DNA from: Schlesneria sp.
Lineage (GTDB): Bacteria; Planctomycetota; Planctomycetia; Planctomycetales; Planctomycetaceae
NCBI GenBank assembly: GCA_025353525.1
Contig: JANXOO010000406.1
Span: 1 to 5,209, forward strand
Direction: 5' to 3'
Length of the DNA stretch: 5,209 nt
A model generated the notes under the pieces. The model ran no database searches. It saw only the letters and a program-made list of their open reading frames with translations, and was not told the DNA's origin. Positions 1-5,209 of the stretch are shown piece after piece (within the stretch, counting starts at the first letter, position 1; each line of letters begins with the position of its first letter). The position numbers were made by a program, and so were the translations under genes.

Positions 1-1
1 T

Positions 2-121
2 GAACGCAAGCCGCCGAGTGTAGATCGACTCGGAAAGACCGTCAAGGAAGGTAACACCGATCAGAGCCCCGAGGTCCAAAGCGAGGGATTCATCGAAAGC
101 CCGTTTTTGCGGAAGCGGTAG
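2..121 (+). CDS. Possible C-terminal end of a plus-strand gene cut by the window edge
   Basis: The reading frame beginning at base 2 is open from the window edge for 39 codons and ends at TAG (119-121). It is the only plus-strand frame open through this stretch; the other two stop within the first 60 bases. The tail is hydrophilic and charged (Lys, Arg, Glu, Asp, Ser, Pro), begins ERKPPSVDRLGK and ends in FLRKR. It has no recognisable domain, and I cannot name a product. If real, the gene converges on the permease gene, whose stop lies about 110 bases further on. Composition fits a disordered protein end, but 39 codons is short enough to be open by chance. Confidence 0.35.
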   Translation, partial: ERKPPSVDRLGKTVKEGNTDQSPEVQSEGFIESPFLRKR

Positions 122-135
122 AACTGCGTTCGACA

Positions 136-150
136 CCGGGTGTTCCCCGG
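136..150. terminator. Weak hairpin between two converging genes
   Basis: CCGGG (136-140) and CCCGG (146-150) form a perfect 5-bp GC stem around the loop TGTTC. It lies between the possible plus-strand gene end at 121 and the permease stop at 234, where a shared terminator would be expected. No T-tract follows on either strand, so it does not look like a standard intrinsic terminator. The rest of 122-233 shows nothing I can name. Confidence 0.18.
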
Positions 151-233
151 CAGGCGTTACCCAATGCAACAACCATGATTCATGCCGTGCGAAAGTCCGC
201 GATGCTGAGTTCGATCAGGATGATGCGAATCAA

Positions 234-1940
234 CTACCTGATTTCGACTTCGCTCAGTGTTCGTTTGAGCTTCGCCAGACCTCCCTCAGTGGCTTTTGAA
301 CCGGTCGTATCGAGTCGCTTGAGTGACTTTGATTCGGAGAGTTCCTTGCCGATCGAATCGAGGCCGGAGTCCGTGACGCTTGTGTTATTCAGTTGAACTT
401 CAGCCAGCGTCGGGAAGAATTTGAGTTTGGGAAGCAGCTTCTTCAGGGAACGGTCGTCGCAATGACCGGTTGCCAGGTCAATCCGAATTCCTCCTTCATC
501 ATTCTGCGTCACAGAACCGCCCAGTGACTGCACCAGGGCGATCGCTGAACGACGTTGCACCCGTGGGTAAGATACGTCCAGCCCGATCGCACTGACAATC
601 GTTCCAGCGGCCCAGACGATCCCCAGATTCCGTTTGGCTCGCGCTGAAACTCCTGATCGAACGACCAGCAACAACAGCAGTGTCGCGAGGGCGGCCGTTG
701 ACGCCAGCCATGCGGCATCCATCTGAACGCGACCCTTGACCAGCTTCGCTCCGAGTAATGCCATCATGACCCCGGCCAATAATGTCAGATTGACAATCGT
801 GACCCAGCCAAGCGGTCCGGAAAACAGCTTTTTGCGAGCCGAGGACATCGCGTCCGAGGATTTCGTGAACGTCACCGCAAAGACCACCAGCACCCCGACG
901 ATCAATCCCTCATAGACATCGGCACCGGTCTTGATGATTTTGGCGACGCCATCGATGACGACTCGCAGGAACAGAGCCCCCAGAATCGTGCCAGAAATCG
1001 TTCCAACCCCGCCTTGCAAGCTGCATCCACCGACAACCGAAGCCGCGATCGCGTTCAGTTCGTAGCCACGAGCGAGCGTTTGCGGATCAGCAACACTGAG
1101 CTGGCTGACATAAAGAATTCCTGTGATTGACGACAGAACCGAACTGATACAATATGCCAGCCACTTCATACGGTTCGTTTGAATGCCGCTCAGGCGGGCC
1201 GCCTGCTCATTGCCCCCCAACGCGTAAAGGTGCCGTCCGGTCACCGTCTTTCCGAGTAGCAGTCCCAGAATCACTGCGATGATTGCGACAAGAATCGTCA
1301 GATTCCAGACCGTTCCTGTGATGGCTCCTGACAATTCGCGAAACGATTTGTCGGCGATATTGATCTGAGTACGAGCTCCTCCGAGCATCGTCTGGGTCAC
1401 GTTTTCAACAATGGCGCGACCGAGACTTCGCAGGCCGACAAGGGTTCCGAGCGTCGCGACGAATGGAGGCAGTCCCACTTCGGTAATCAACCAGGCATGC
1501 AAACTTCCAATCAGCAGACCGACGACAAGAGTCCCGGCGATTGCGGTCGCGATCACGCCCGAGCCCAGCGGTTGCGACTGATTCACCGCTTCAGGAGCCA
1601 TCAGAACCATCAGCGTCGCACAGATCGACCCGCTGAACGCGATCACCGAACCGGCAGAAAGGTCGATTCCGCCCGCGATAATGACAACTGCCGCGCCAAG
1701 CGAGATGAGTGCGAGCATCGTCGTCTGCCTCAACAGGTCGACGATACTGACATCCCATTTGGCGACGTAATTGTGATGCTCGTCCAGAAGCGTCGTGCAG
1801 AACAGAACCACAAAAATCGCAGCGACCAGTCCCAACTGATGCCGATGCGCGTCTCGATGCACGACGAACTGCCGCAGACCGATCACGCACGTCGAGGCGA
1901 GCACCATCACAAACAGTGACAGAATGACGGACGAGCCCAT
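234..1940 (-). CDS. RbsC-type sugar ABC transporter permease with extra helices and a C-terminal LRR-like domain
   Basis: This is an inner-membrane permease of the ribose/xylose/galactose importer class (BPD_transp_2 family), 568 residues against about 320 for E. coli RbsC. The core is at about residues 36-360. It shows GIDLSAGSVIAFSG (91-104), GLPPFVATLGTL (156-167), YALGGNEQAARLSGI (239-253), the cytoplasmic loop expected to contact the ATPase, and GYELNAIAASVVGG (292-305), with YEGLIVGV (343-350) near the core end. Three parts are added: a hydrophobic helix at 4-22, three helices at about 378-397, 410-427 and 438-455, and a soluble tail (456-568) with about three LRR-like units. Positive-inside charges (RQFVVHRDAHRHQ after helix 1; RSGVSARAKRN before the last helix) put the tail in the periplasm; this is inference. 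The ATG at 1938-1940 has a weak GGGAG site ten bases upstream. The gene follows the binding-protein gene by 52 bases and is probably cotranscribed with it. The substrate cannot be read from the sequence. Confidence 0.93.
   Translation of the reverse strand: MGSSVILSLFVMVLASTCVIGLRQFVVHRDAHRHQLGLVAAIFVVLFCTTLLDEHHNYVAKWDVSIVDLLRQTTMLALISLGAAVVIIAGGIDLSAGSVIAFSGSICATLMVLMAPEAVNQSQPLGSGVIATAIAGTLVVGLLIGSLHAWLITEVGLPPFVATLGTLVGLRSLGRAIVENVTQTMLGGARTQINIADKSFRELSGAITGTVWNLTILVAIIAVILGLLLGKTVTGRHLYALGGNEQAARLSGIQTNRMKWLAYCISSVLSSITGILYVSQLSVADPQTLARGYELNAIAASVVGGCSLQGGVGTISGTILGALFLRVVIDGVAKIIKTGADVYEGLIVGVLVVFAVTFTKSSDAMSSARKKLFSGPLGWVTIVNLTLLAGVMMALLGAKLVKGRVQMDAAWLASTAALATLLLLLVVRSGVSARAKRNLGIVWAAGTIVSAIGLDVSYPRVQRRSAIALVQSLGGSVTQNDEGGIRIDLATGHCDDRSLKKLLPKLKFFPTLAEVQLNNTSVTDSGLDSIGKELSESKSLKRLDTTGSKATEGGLAKLKRTLSEVEIR
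249..494 (-). other. LRR-like repeat domain at the end of the permease
   Basis: Residues 483-564 divide into three units of about 28, 28 and 26 residues, starting near 483, 511 and 539. The middle unit is clearest: TLAEVQLNNTSVTDSGLDSI matches the L-x-x-L-x-L-x-x-T-x-V-T-D-x-G-L pattern of the leucine-rich repeats common in planctomycete proteins. The first unit (IRIDLATGHCDDRSLKKL) and third (SLKRLDTTGSKATEGGLAKL) keep the same phase with weaker matches. The domain ends in LSEVEIR, like the usual LP-x-C-x-I ending of such arrays. Three units is short for a stable solenoid, so it may need the preceding segment (456-482, QSLGGSVTQ) as a cap. A binding role is inference; the partner is unknown. 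Confidence 0.55.
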
Positions 1941-1944
1941 AACG

Positions 1945-1956
1945 CGGGAACTCCCG
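1945..1956 (-). promoter_or_regulatory. Ribosome binding site of the permease gene inside a small hairpin
   Basis: The only Shine-Dalgarno-like sequence before the permease ATG is GGGAG (complement of 1951-1955), ten bases from the start codon. Its GGG lies in a 4-bp GC stem, CGGG (1945-1948) with CCCG (1953-1956), around a 4-base loop. The stem would partly hide a weak site, which may lower permease translation relative to the binding protein. Such a short stem may be incidental. Confidence 0.3.
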
Positions 1957-1965
1957 ATTTCTGAT

Positions 1966-1988
1966 AAAAAGAGCTTGCGGACGAGCCC
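1966..1988 (-). terminator. Possible intercistronic attenuator after the binding-protein gene
   Basis: On the minus strand, GGGCT (1988-1984) pairs with AGCTC (1975-1971) around an 8-base loop, with one G-U pair, and is followed at once by five Ts (1970-1966). It starts five bases after the binding-protein stop codon. This is the arrangement of a weak intrinsic terminator. A leaky stop here would make binding protein in excess of permease, as is usual in ABC import operons. The stem is only 5 bp, so efficiency is doubtful. Confidence 0.35.
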
Positions 1989-1992
1989 GGTT

Positions 1993-3141
1993 TCACGATC
2001 CGGTCAGGCCATATTTTTTCAGCCATTCCTGGAATTTCGGAAGGGTTGTGATTTCCACCCGTTTCGCGAATTCGTCGCTGAGCTGCAATGTCGTGCCATC
2101 GGGAACGACAACCTTCAGTCCCGTATCGAAGATGTCTCCGCCCGGTTTTCCGTGTTCAGGCAACATCTCGGTCAGGACATCCTTTTTGTCGAGCACGAGA
2201 GCTCGCAGCATGCGAATACCTTCGTAGCCCATCTTGAACGGGTTCTGAACAACCATCACATCGATGTTTCCTTCGGCCATTGCAGTAATGGCCGAAGGCT
2301 CTGCATCGAACACAACCACTTTGAAGTCTTTGCGACGATTTGCTTCTTTGACCACGTCGACGATGGCAGGTGCGTTGTACGACCAGATTCCCACAAGAAC
2401 GCTGAGGTTCGGGTTGTTGCGCATGGCATTTCGCACATTTTCGCGAGCCCTCGGGCGATCGGTCTCGTCGGCCATTTTGTCTTTGGCGATAAATTTCTCG
2501 CCCGCTCCCAGGGCAAATCCTCCGGTACGCTCGATAACGTTCTGAGCACCTTCGATTCCGAAGAACGTCACGAATTCGCCCCCTTCGGGTTTCAGCGAAG
2601 CGGCACATTTCCCGAGCACTTTACCAGCCGTCAGGTTGTCGGTCCCGACGAACGCATGTCGGGCATCGCCGAACAGCGTTCGATCGACATCGGAATCGAT
2701 CGTCAGGATTTTGATTCCCTTTTTCTGCATCGACCGCAGCTCGTCCGCGATGGCGACGTTTTTCGCATCGATTGCCGACACGCCGACTCCGGCGATATCG
2801 CTTTGGGTACCATACTGCTGAAGCTTGGAAAGCTGCCCCTGAGCGGTGCCGTCATTCACATCAAGAACGGCTTTCAGCCCCGATTCGCCCAGTTTCAATT
2901 CGGCATTGGCGGCGGTCAAACCCTCGCGACAGGCGTCCCAGAAAGGCGAATCACCGTTCGTGAGAATAATCAGGCGTTTGGTATCCGCCTTCGATTCTGT
3001 CGAGGCACCAGACCCGGCGCTACCTGATGTCGATGAATTTGGAGCCGGATTTCCTTTCGGAACACCCGGTTCGCAGCCCATCAATGTCACGAGCGAGGCG
3101 ATCGAAAAACTGCAAAAAAATACTCTCCGGGATACAAACAT
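1993..3141 (-). CDS. Sugar-type ABC transporter substrate-binding lipoprotein (RbsB-like)
   Basis: This is a periplasmic binding protein of the type I sugar class (Peripla_BP_4), 382 residues from the chosen start. A lipoprotein signal (MFVSRRVFFCSF...LVTLMGC) gives Cys23 as the anchor site, followed by a Pro/Ser/Gly/Ala linker to about residue 54. The mature fold starts at RLIILTNGDSPFW. Positions matching ribose contacts in E. coli RbsB are recognisable by local alignment: N62 or the SPFW motif (65-68), the Asp pair in TIDSD (149 and 151), R205 in IERTGG, N256 in WSYNA, D279 in VFDA and Q299 in VQNPF. VGTDNLTAGK (165-174) is also typical. A sugar-like ligand is therefore likely, its identity unknown. 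ATG 3141 is preferred over GTG 3189: it gives a normal signal peptide and has AAGG eight bases upstream, and the GTG falls in a candidate -10 element. The permease gene follows 52 bases downstream. Confidence 0.93.
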   Translation of the reverse strand: MFVSRRVFFCSFSIASLVTLMGCEPGVPKGNPAPNSSTSGSAGSGASTESKADTKRLIILTNGDSPFWDACREGLTAANAELKLGESGLKAVLDVNDGTAQGQLSKLQQYGTQSDIAGVGVSAIDAKNVAIADELRSMQKKGIKILTIDSDVDRTLFGDARHAFVGTDNLTAGKVLGKCAASLKPEGGEFVTFFGIEGAQNVIERTGGFALGAGEKFIAKDKMADETDRPRARENVRNAMRNNPNLSVLVGIWSYNAPAIVDVVKEANRRKDFKVVVFDAEPSAITAMAEGNIDVMVVQNPFKMGYEGIRMLRALVLDKKDVLTEMLPEHGKPGGDIFDTGLKVVVPDGTTLQLSDEFAKRVEITTLPKFQEWLKKYGLTGS

Positions 3142-3149
3142 GAAGCGAG

Positions 3150-3153
3150 CCTT
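3150..3153 (-). promoter_or_regulatory. Ribosome binding site deciding the binding-protein start
   Basis: AAGG on the minus strand sits eight bases before the ATG at 3139-3141. It is short, but correctly placed for the start that gives a standard lipoprotein signal. The longer frame from GTG 3189 would add 16 Arg-rich residues ahead of the signal peptide. Confidence 0.45.
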
Positions 3154-3187
3154 AACAGATTGGAAACGCCTGAATCGACGAACCCTC

Positions 3188-3217
3188 ACGATACACGTCC
3201 TGCATCACATCGGTCAA
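3188..3217 (-). promoter_or_regulatory. Candidate sigma70-like promoter of the binding-protein/permease operon
   Basis: On the minus strand TTGACC (3217-3212) matches the -35 consensus in five of six positions. TATCGT (3193-3188) matches the -10 in four of six, after an 18-base spacer. Transcription would begin near 3181, leaving an untranslated leader of about 40 bases before the ATG at 3141. The match is moderate and planctomycete promoters are poorly characterised, so this is a prediction only. Confidence 0.3.
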
Positions 3218-3279
3218 GCAGACGGACCGCTACCTGAACAGGCAACGCTGTGAAGGTTTTTTTCAAGTCATCGGCAAGT

Positions 3280-3307
3280 GGGGGATGTCAATCGGCTGAT
3301 TGTGCGT
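3280..3307 (+). repeat. REP-like hairpin unit, left copy of an inverted pair
   Basis: This 28-base unit reads GGGGGATGT, then a stem CAATC (3289-3293) with GATTG (3298-3302) around the loop GGCT, then TGCGT. It is the inverted partner of 3372-3399, with 24 of 28 positions complementary. It is noncoding in the intergenic region between the TAXI gene and the binding-protein gene. Paired inverted units resemble bacterial REP/BIME elements; a family assignment needs a genome search. Confidence 0.7.
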
Positions 3308-3371
3308 TTGCGGTTCGTGCGGTTGGTCTTTGCGGTCGGAATAAATCAAATAGAACTCCCGGAATCAGGAT

Positions 3372-3399
3372 ACGCACAATCCGGGGACTGACATCCCCC
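3372..3399 (-). repeat. REP-like hairpin unit, right copy of an inverted pair
   Basis: Read on the minus strand, this is GGGGGATGT, then CAGTC and GATTG around the loop CCCG, then TGCGT. Compared with the left copy, three of the four differences fall in the 4-base loop. The fourth changes a stem A-U pair to G-U in the RNA, so pairing is kept. The two copies are separated by 64 bases and could also pair with each other as one long hairpin. No T-tract follows on either strand, so it is not a standard intrinsic terminator. No flanking target-site duplication is visible. Confidence 0.7.
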
Positions 3400-3439
3400 G
3401 ATCGCCTTTGCGGAATTCCACTCACCTGCAATATCCCTG

Positions 3440-3455
3440 TTTTCTCGCGATAAAA
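3440..3455. promoter_or_regulatory. 16-base near-palindrome with A/T ends and a CGCG centre
   Basis: TTTTCTCGCGATAAAA reads as its own complement except for one pair of positions (3444 and 3451). It could be a dimeric operator, but it lies about 220 bases upstream of the candidate promoter of the binding-protein gene and close to the end of the TAXI gene. No second copy is seen in the window. Confidence 0.15.
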
Positions 3456-3515
3456 TGCTTCACAGCGATGCCCAACAGGATCTTACGCGATCGCGAAATC
3501 TGTGGAAGCAGGATT

Positions 3516-4877
3516 TCAACTCGCTTTCGCGGCTGGCCAGGAGCGAATGAATTCGTCAGGACGAGAGCCGATTTCCGCGTGCAGGATCGACTGGACCCGG
3601 CTGCGGACAAGGTTCAGATGCAGCCTCAAATTGTAAAACTCTTCCATATAGCTCAGCGGGACGACCATATTTGATATATGGTGCTCCAGCACGCGAAGGC
3701 TTTCCATGGATTGTTCTGCTTCGCTGACGGACATTCCCTGAATCGCCTGCTGGTCGATTTCGCGAAGCTCGGTGTACCACGTATAAATCTTGCGTCGCGA
3801 CTGCCAACGGGCCAGTGGCGGAGCTGCCTTGAAGAGCGGCATCAGCAACATAATCAGTGGAATCGCCATGATTTTCATGCGATCGACGAGTAACGCGATC
3901 CAAAACGGCAGGAAGCGTTGAAGAATCGGCGGACCTGTGCGGAAGTATCGCTCGGCTTCGTCGTTCAGAGGAAAATCAGTAAACGACGCCGAAGGAAACT
4001 CGCCCTTGGCCGAAAGTAAATCTCCACTTTGGTGAACTTTTGTGGCGACTTTCAGCAGTAGTGCCACAAGTGCCGGGTGCAAAGACTTGTGTGCAACCAG
4101 CGTCGCGGCAGGAGAGATCAGGACAGTGTCTTGGGCAGGGATGTTTCGCCGAAGATCAATCAGTCCCGCGTGAATTGTGACCGTCGACAGGTGCTGGAAC
4201 TGCCGTTCGTAGGCCCTCGCCTGAGCCAGTTCAACCAACCGGATTCCTTTTGATCTCAGCAGGCGGCGCACATATTTTGCGTCGATTCCTGCAACAAAAA
4301 ATGCCGCGTCAATGTCGCCGTTTTCCAGTGCATCAGCCGCAGAATTCCCCGCGTCGCTGACAAACGTCGCCTGTTCGGCTTCGATACCGTTTGCTTCGAG
4401 AAGCTGAACGGCAATACTTCGAGTGCCGCTTCCTTCCGGACCGATGGCAATACGTTGCCCGGCAAGCTGTGTTAAACGATCAACAACATTCGTTCCACGA
4501 TAGAAGATCCACAGCGGCTCACGGTACAGGCTGCCGAGCGATTCCAGTTCGTCCATATCGTCAGGTGCGGCGATTCCTGATTGAACAAAAGCCACCCGAA
4601 CATCGGAATTCTTGTCCAGGAGCAATTCAAGATTCTCGACAGATCCCTTCGTCTGCTGGATTTCGAGCGTCACTCCTTCGCTCTTCAATAACTGCCGATA
4701 GCGTTCAGCAAATCGGCAATAGGCTCCATCGACCGCTCCGGCTGCCAACACAATTCGGCGCGGAGGGGGCGCTTCGACAAACAGAATATATGTCGCCACC
4801 AATCCGACAGCACTGGCTACAAAAACGCCCATCCAGATCAGGACGTGAGAGCGGGCTCTGGCAACTTTCCGTGTCAT
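3516..4877 (-). CDS. Membrane-anchored TAXI-family (TRAP-type) solute-binding protein
   Basis: This 453-residue protein has three parts. An N-terminal anchor helix spans about 11-34 (HVLIWMGVFVAS...). A TAXI-type periplasmic binding domain spans about 40-312, with the conserved stretches TKGSVENLELL (76-86), VAFVQSGI (95-102), GQRIAIGPEGSGT (140-152) and DAAFFVAGID (190-199). A second hydrophobic segment (322-349, starting FLPFWIALLVDRM) leads to a cytoplasmic tail of about 104 residues. The tail is helical and charged and ends in the family-typical VPLSYMEEFYNLRLHLNLVR (406-425). Free TAXI proteins are about 320-350 residues with a cleaved signal; this longer two-helix form is a known variant. 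No TRAP membrane subunit is visible here, so transport or sensing are both possible and the ligand is unknown. Start ATG 4877 is chosen because GGAGGA lies nine bases upstream; in-frame TTG 4931 and ATG 4919 have poorer sites and would only lengthen the hydrophilic end. Confidence 0.9.
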   Translation of the reverse strand: MTRKVARARSHVLIWMGVFVASAVGLVATYILFVEAPPPRRIVLAAGAVDGAYCRFAERYRQLLKSEGVTLEIQQTKGSVENLELLLDKNSDVRVAFVQSGIAAPDDMDELESLGSLYREPLWIFYRGTNVVDRLTQLAGQRIAIGPEGSGTRSIAVQLLEANGIEAEQATFVSDAGNSAADALENGDIDAAFFVAGIDAKYVRRLLRSKGIRLVELAQARAYERQFQHLSTVTIHAGLIDLRRNIPAQDTVLISPAATLVAHKSLHPALVALLLKVATKVHQSGDLLSAKGEFPSASFTDFPLNDEAERYFRTGPPILQRFLPFWIALLVDRMKIMAIPLIMLLMPLFKAAPPLARWQSRRKIYTWYTELREIDQQAIQGMSVSEAEQSMESLRVLEHHISNMVVPLSYMEEFYNLRLHLNLVRSRVQSILHAEIGSRPDEFIRSWPAAKAS

Positions 4878-5209
4878 TTCGATCGTTCCTCCACCCGGTG
4901 TCTGGCCCGTGTTTACCATTCCTGCATTCAACGTCCTGCCGGAACGTGTTTAAATTCGCCTGCCTCGGGTCGATTGCAATTATCTTCGATACAACGATTT
5001 GGACCAAGATGAATTCGCGATCCCGGCTTTCGGACGAAGTCCAACACGCTTTCCCGTCCTGCGTTCTCACAATCAATGATTTGCCGCAAGCACGCTCGGA
5101 TCGATTCTGAAATACTGCGCCAGCTTGCGAATCACTTGTCCCTGCAAACCCAATTTCCCTAAATTATGCTCGTTGCATCAGGCTAGGTGGGAGGGGGACT
5201 AAATTCTTA
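4878..5209. other. Upstream region of 332 bases without a confident gene
   Basis: This region precedes the TAXI gene and should contain its promoter. A poor candidate on the minus strand is TTGCAA (4979-4974) with TTTAAA (4954-4949), at a 19-base spacing. Two short minus-strand open tails are present: 5073-5177, whose end reads IRKLAQYFRIDPSVLAANH, and a 14-codon tail from the window edge ending near 5164 (KNLVPLPPSLMQRA). Neither is long enough to call as a gene. Near the edge, a purine-rich GGGAGGGGG (5189-5197) is seen on the plus strand with no start codon after it inside the window. Confidence 0.5.
4887..4892 (-). promoter_or_regulatory. Strong ribosome binding site deciding the TAXI gene start
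   Basis: GGAGGA on the minus strand ends nine bases before the ATG at 4875-4877. It is the best Shine-Dalgarno match in the window. The ATG at 4917-4919 has AGGA directly touching it, too close to function normally, so the shorter protein is preferred. Confidence 0.6.

Larger units (their letters stand above)
3142..3515. other. Intergenic region of 374 bases between the TAXI gene and the binding-protein gene
   Basis: No open frame here looks like a gene. The region holds the candidate promoter (3188-3217), a T7 run (3257-3263, A-tract on the minus strand) upstream of it, the inverted hairpin pair (3280-3399), a near-palindrome (3440-3455) and a perfect 10-base palindrome CGCGATCGCG (3486-3495) just after the TAXI stop codon. 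I see no clear intrinsic terminator for the TAXI gene. The size and promoter match suggest the binding-protein/permease pair is transcribed separately from the TAXI gene. Confidence 0.6.

Noticed and set aside
132..142. GACACCGGGTG also occurs on the minus strand at 4892-4902.
   Set aside because: An 11-base match between unrelated contexts, not part of a longer repeat; likely chance.
1924..3027. A 367-codon open frame on the plus strand opposite the binding-protein gene.
   Set aside because: It mirrors the codon pattern of the binding-protein gene, is rich in His, Arg and Phe, and has no recognisable domain, while the minus strand encodes an unmistakable RbsB-like protein.
3142..3189. A longer binding protein starting at GTG 3189.
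   Set aside because: The extra 16 residues are Arg/Phe-rich and precede a complete lipoprotein signal, and the codon overlaps the candidate -10 element.
3280..3399. The inverted pair as the ends of an insertion sequence or a standard terminator.
   Set aside because: The 64-base interior holds no gene, no target-site duplication flanks the units, and neither strand has a T-tract after the stem.
3486..3495. Perfect palindrome CGCGATCGCG containing the GCGATCGC octamer abundant in cyanobacteria.
   Set aside because: A single copy, with no other sign of cyanobacterial origin; the LRR style points to planctomycetes.
3664..3682. Inverted repeat ACCATAT, five bases, ATATGGT.
   Set aside because: It lies inside the conserved C-terminal coding part of the TAXI gene, where it is explained by the His-His-Ile-Ser-Asn-Met-Val codons; no regulatory context.
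4705..5076. A 123-codon minus-strand frame running from upstream into the TAXI gene in another frame.
   Set aside because: Its second half is a Cys/Arg-rich shadow of the TAXI coding sequence; the first half has no recognisable features.
4391..5110. A 239-codon open frame on the plus strand overlapping the start of the TAXI gene.
   Set aside because: Arg/Ser/Gln-rich with no domain, mostly antisense to a clear TAXI domain; no supporting context.

Overview
The window most likely comes from a planctomycete. The evidence is a C-terminal tail with planctomycete-style leucine-rich repeats (pattern L-x-x-T-x-V-T-D-x-G-L, ending in a VEI-type sequence) fused to a membrane transporter, a lipoprotein signal followed by a Ser/Gly/Ala-rich linker, moderate G+C content, and roomy intergenic regions. 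This assignment is inferred from protein style; there is no marker gene.

All three confident genes lie on the minus strand, so the transcription order runs from right to left. (i) 4878-5209 is an upstream region without a confident gene. (ii) 4877-3516 encodes a membrane-anchored TAXI-type (TRAP-family) solute-binding protein with a cytoplasmic C-terminal tail. (iii) 3515-3142 is a 374-base intergenic region. It holds an inverted pair of 28-base hairpin units and a candidate promoter. (iv) 3141-1993 encodes a sugar-type periplasmic binding lipoprotein of the RbsB class. (v) A 52-base gap carries a possible attenuator and a small hairpin over the next ribosome binding site. (vi) 1940-234 encodes an RbsC-type ABC permease with an extra N-terminal helix, three extra C-terminal helices and a leucine-rich-repeat-like tail. 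(vii) 1-233 holds the possible end of a convergent plus-strand gene and a short spacer.

The binding protein and permease form one import system, probably for a sugar or sugar-like compound: the lipoprotein captures ligand outside the inner membrane and hands it to the permease. The matching ATPase (RbsA class) is not in the window, so it must be encoded elsewhere. The TAXI protein is a separate unit and has no TRAP permease gene beside it here.

The most interesting points are the permease-LRR fusion, whose repeat domain is predicted to face the periplasm, and the paired hairpin units at 3280-3399. The two hairpin units differ almost only in their loops, as expected of a selected REP-like or structured nucleic-acid element. 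I found no CRISPR array, tRNA, rRNA, complete insertion sequence or defence system.
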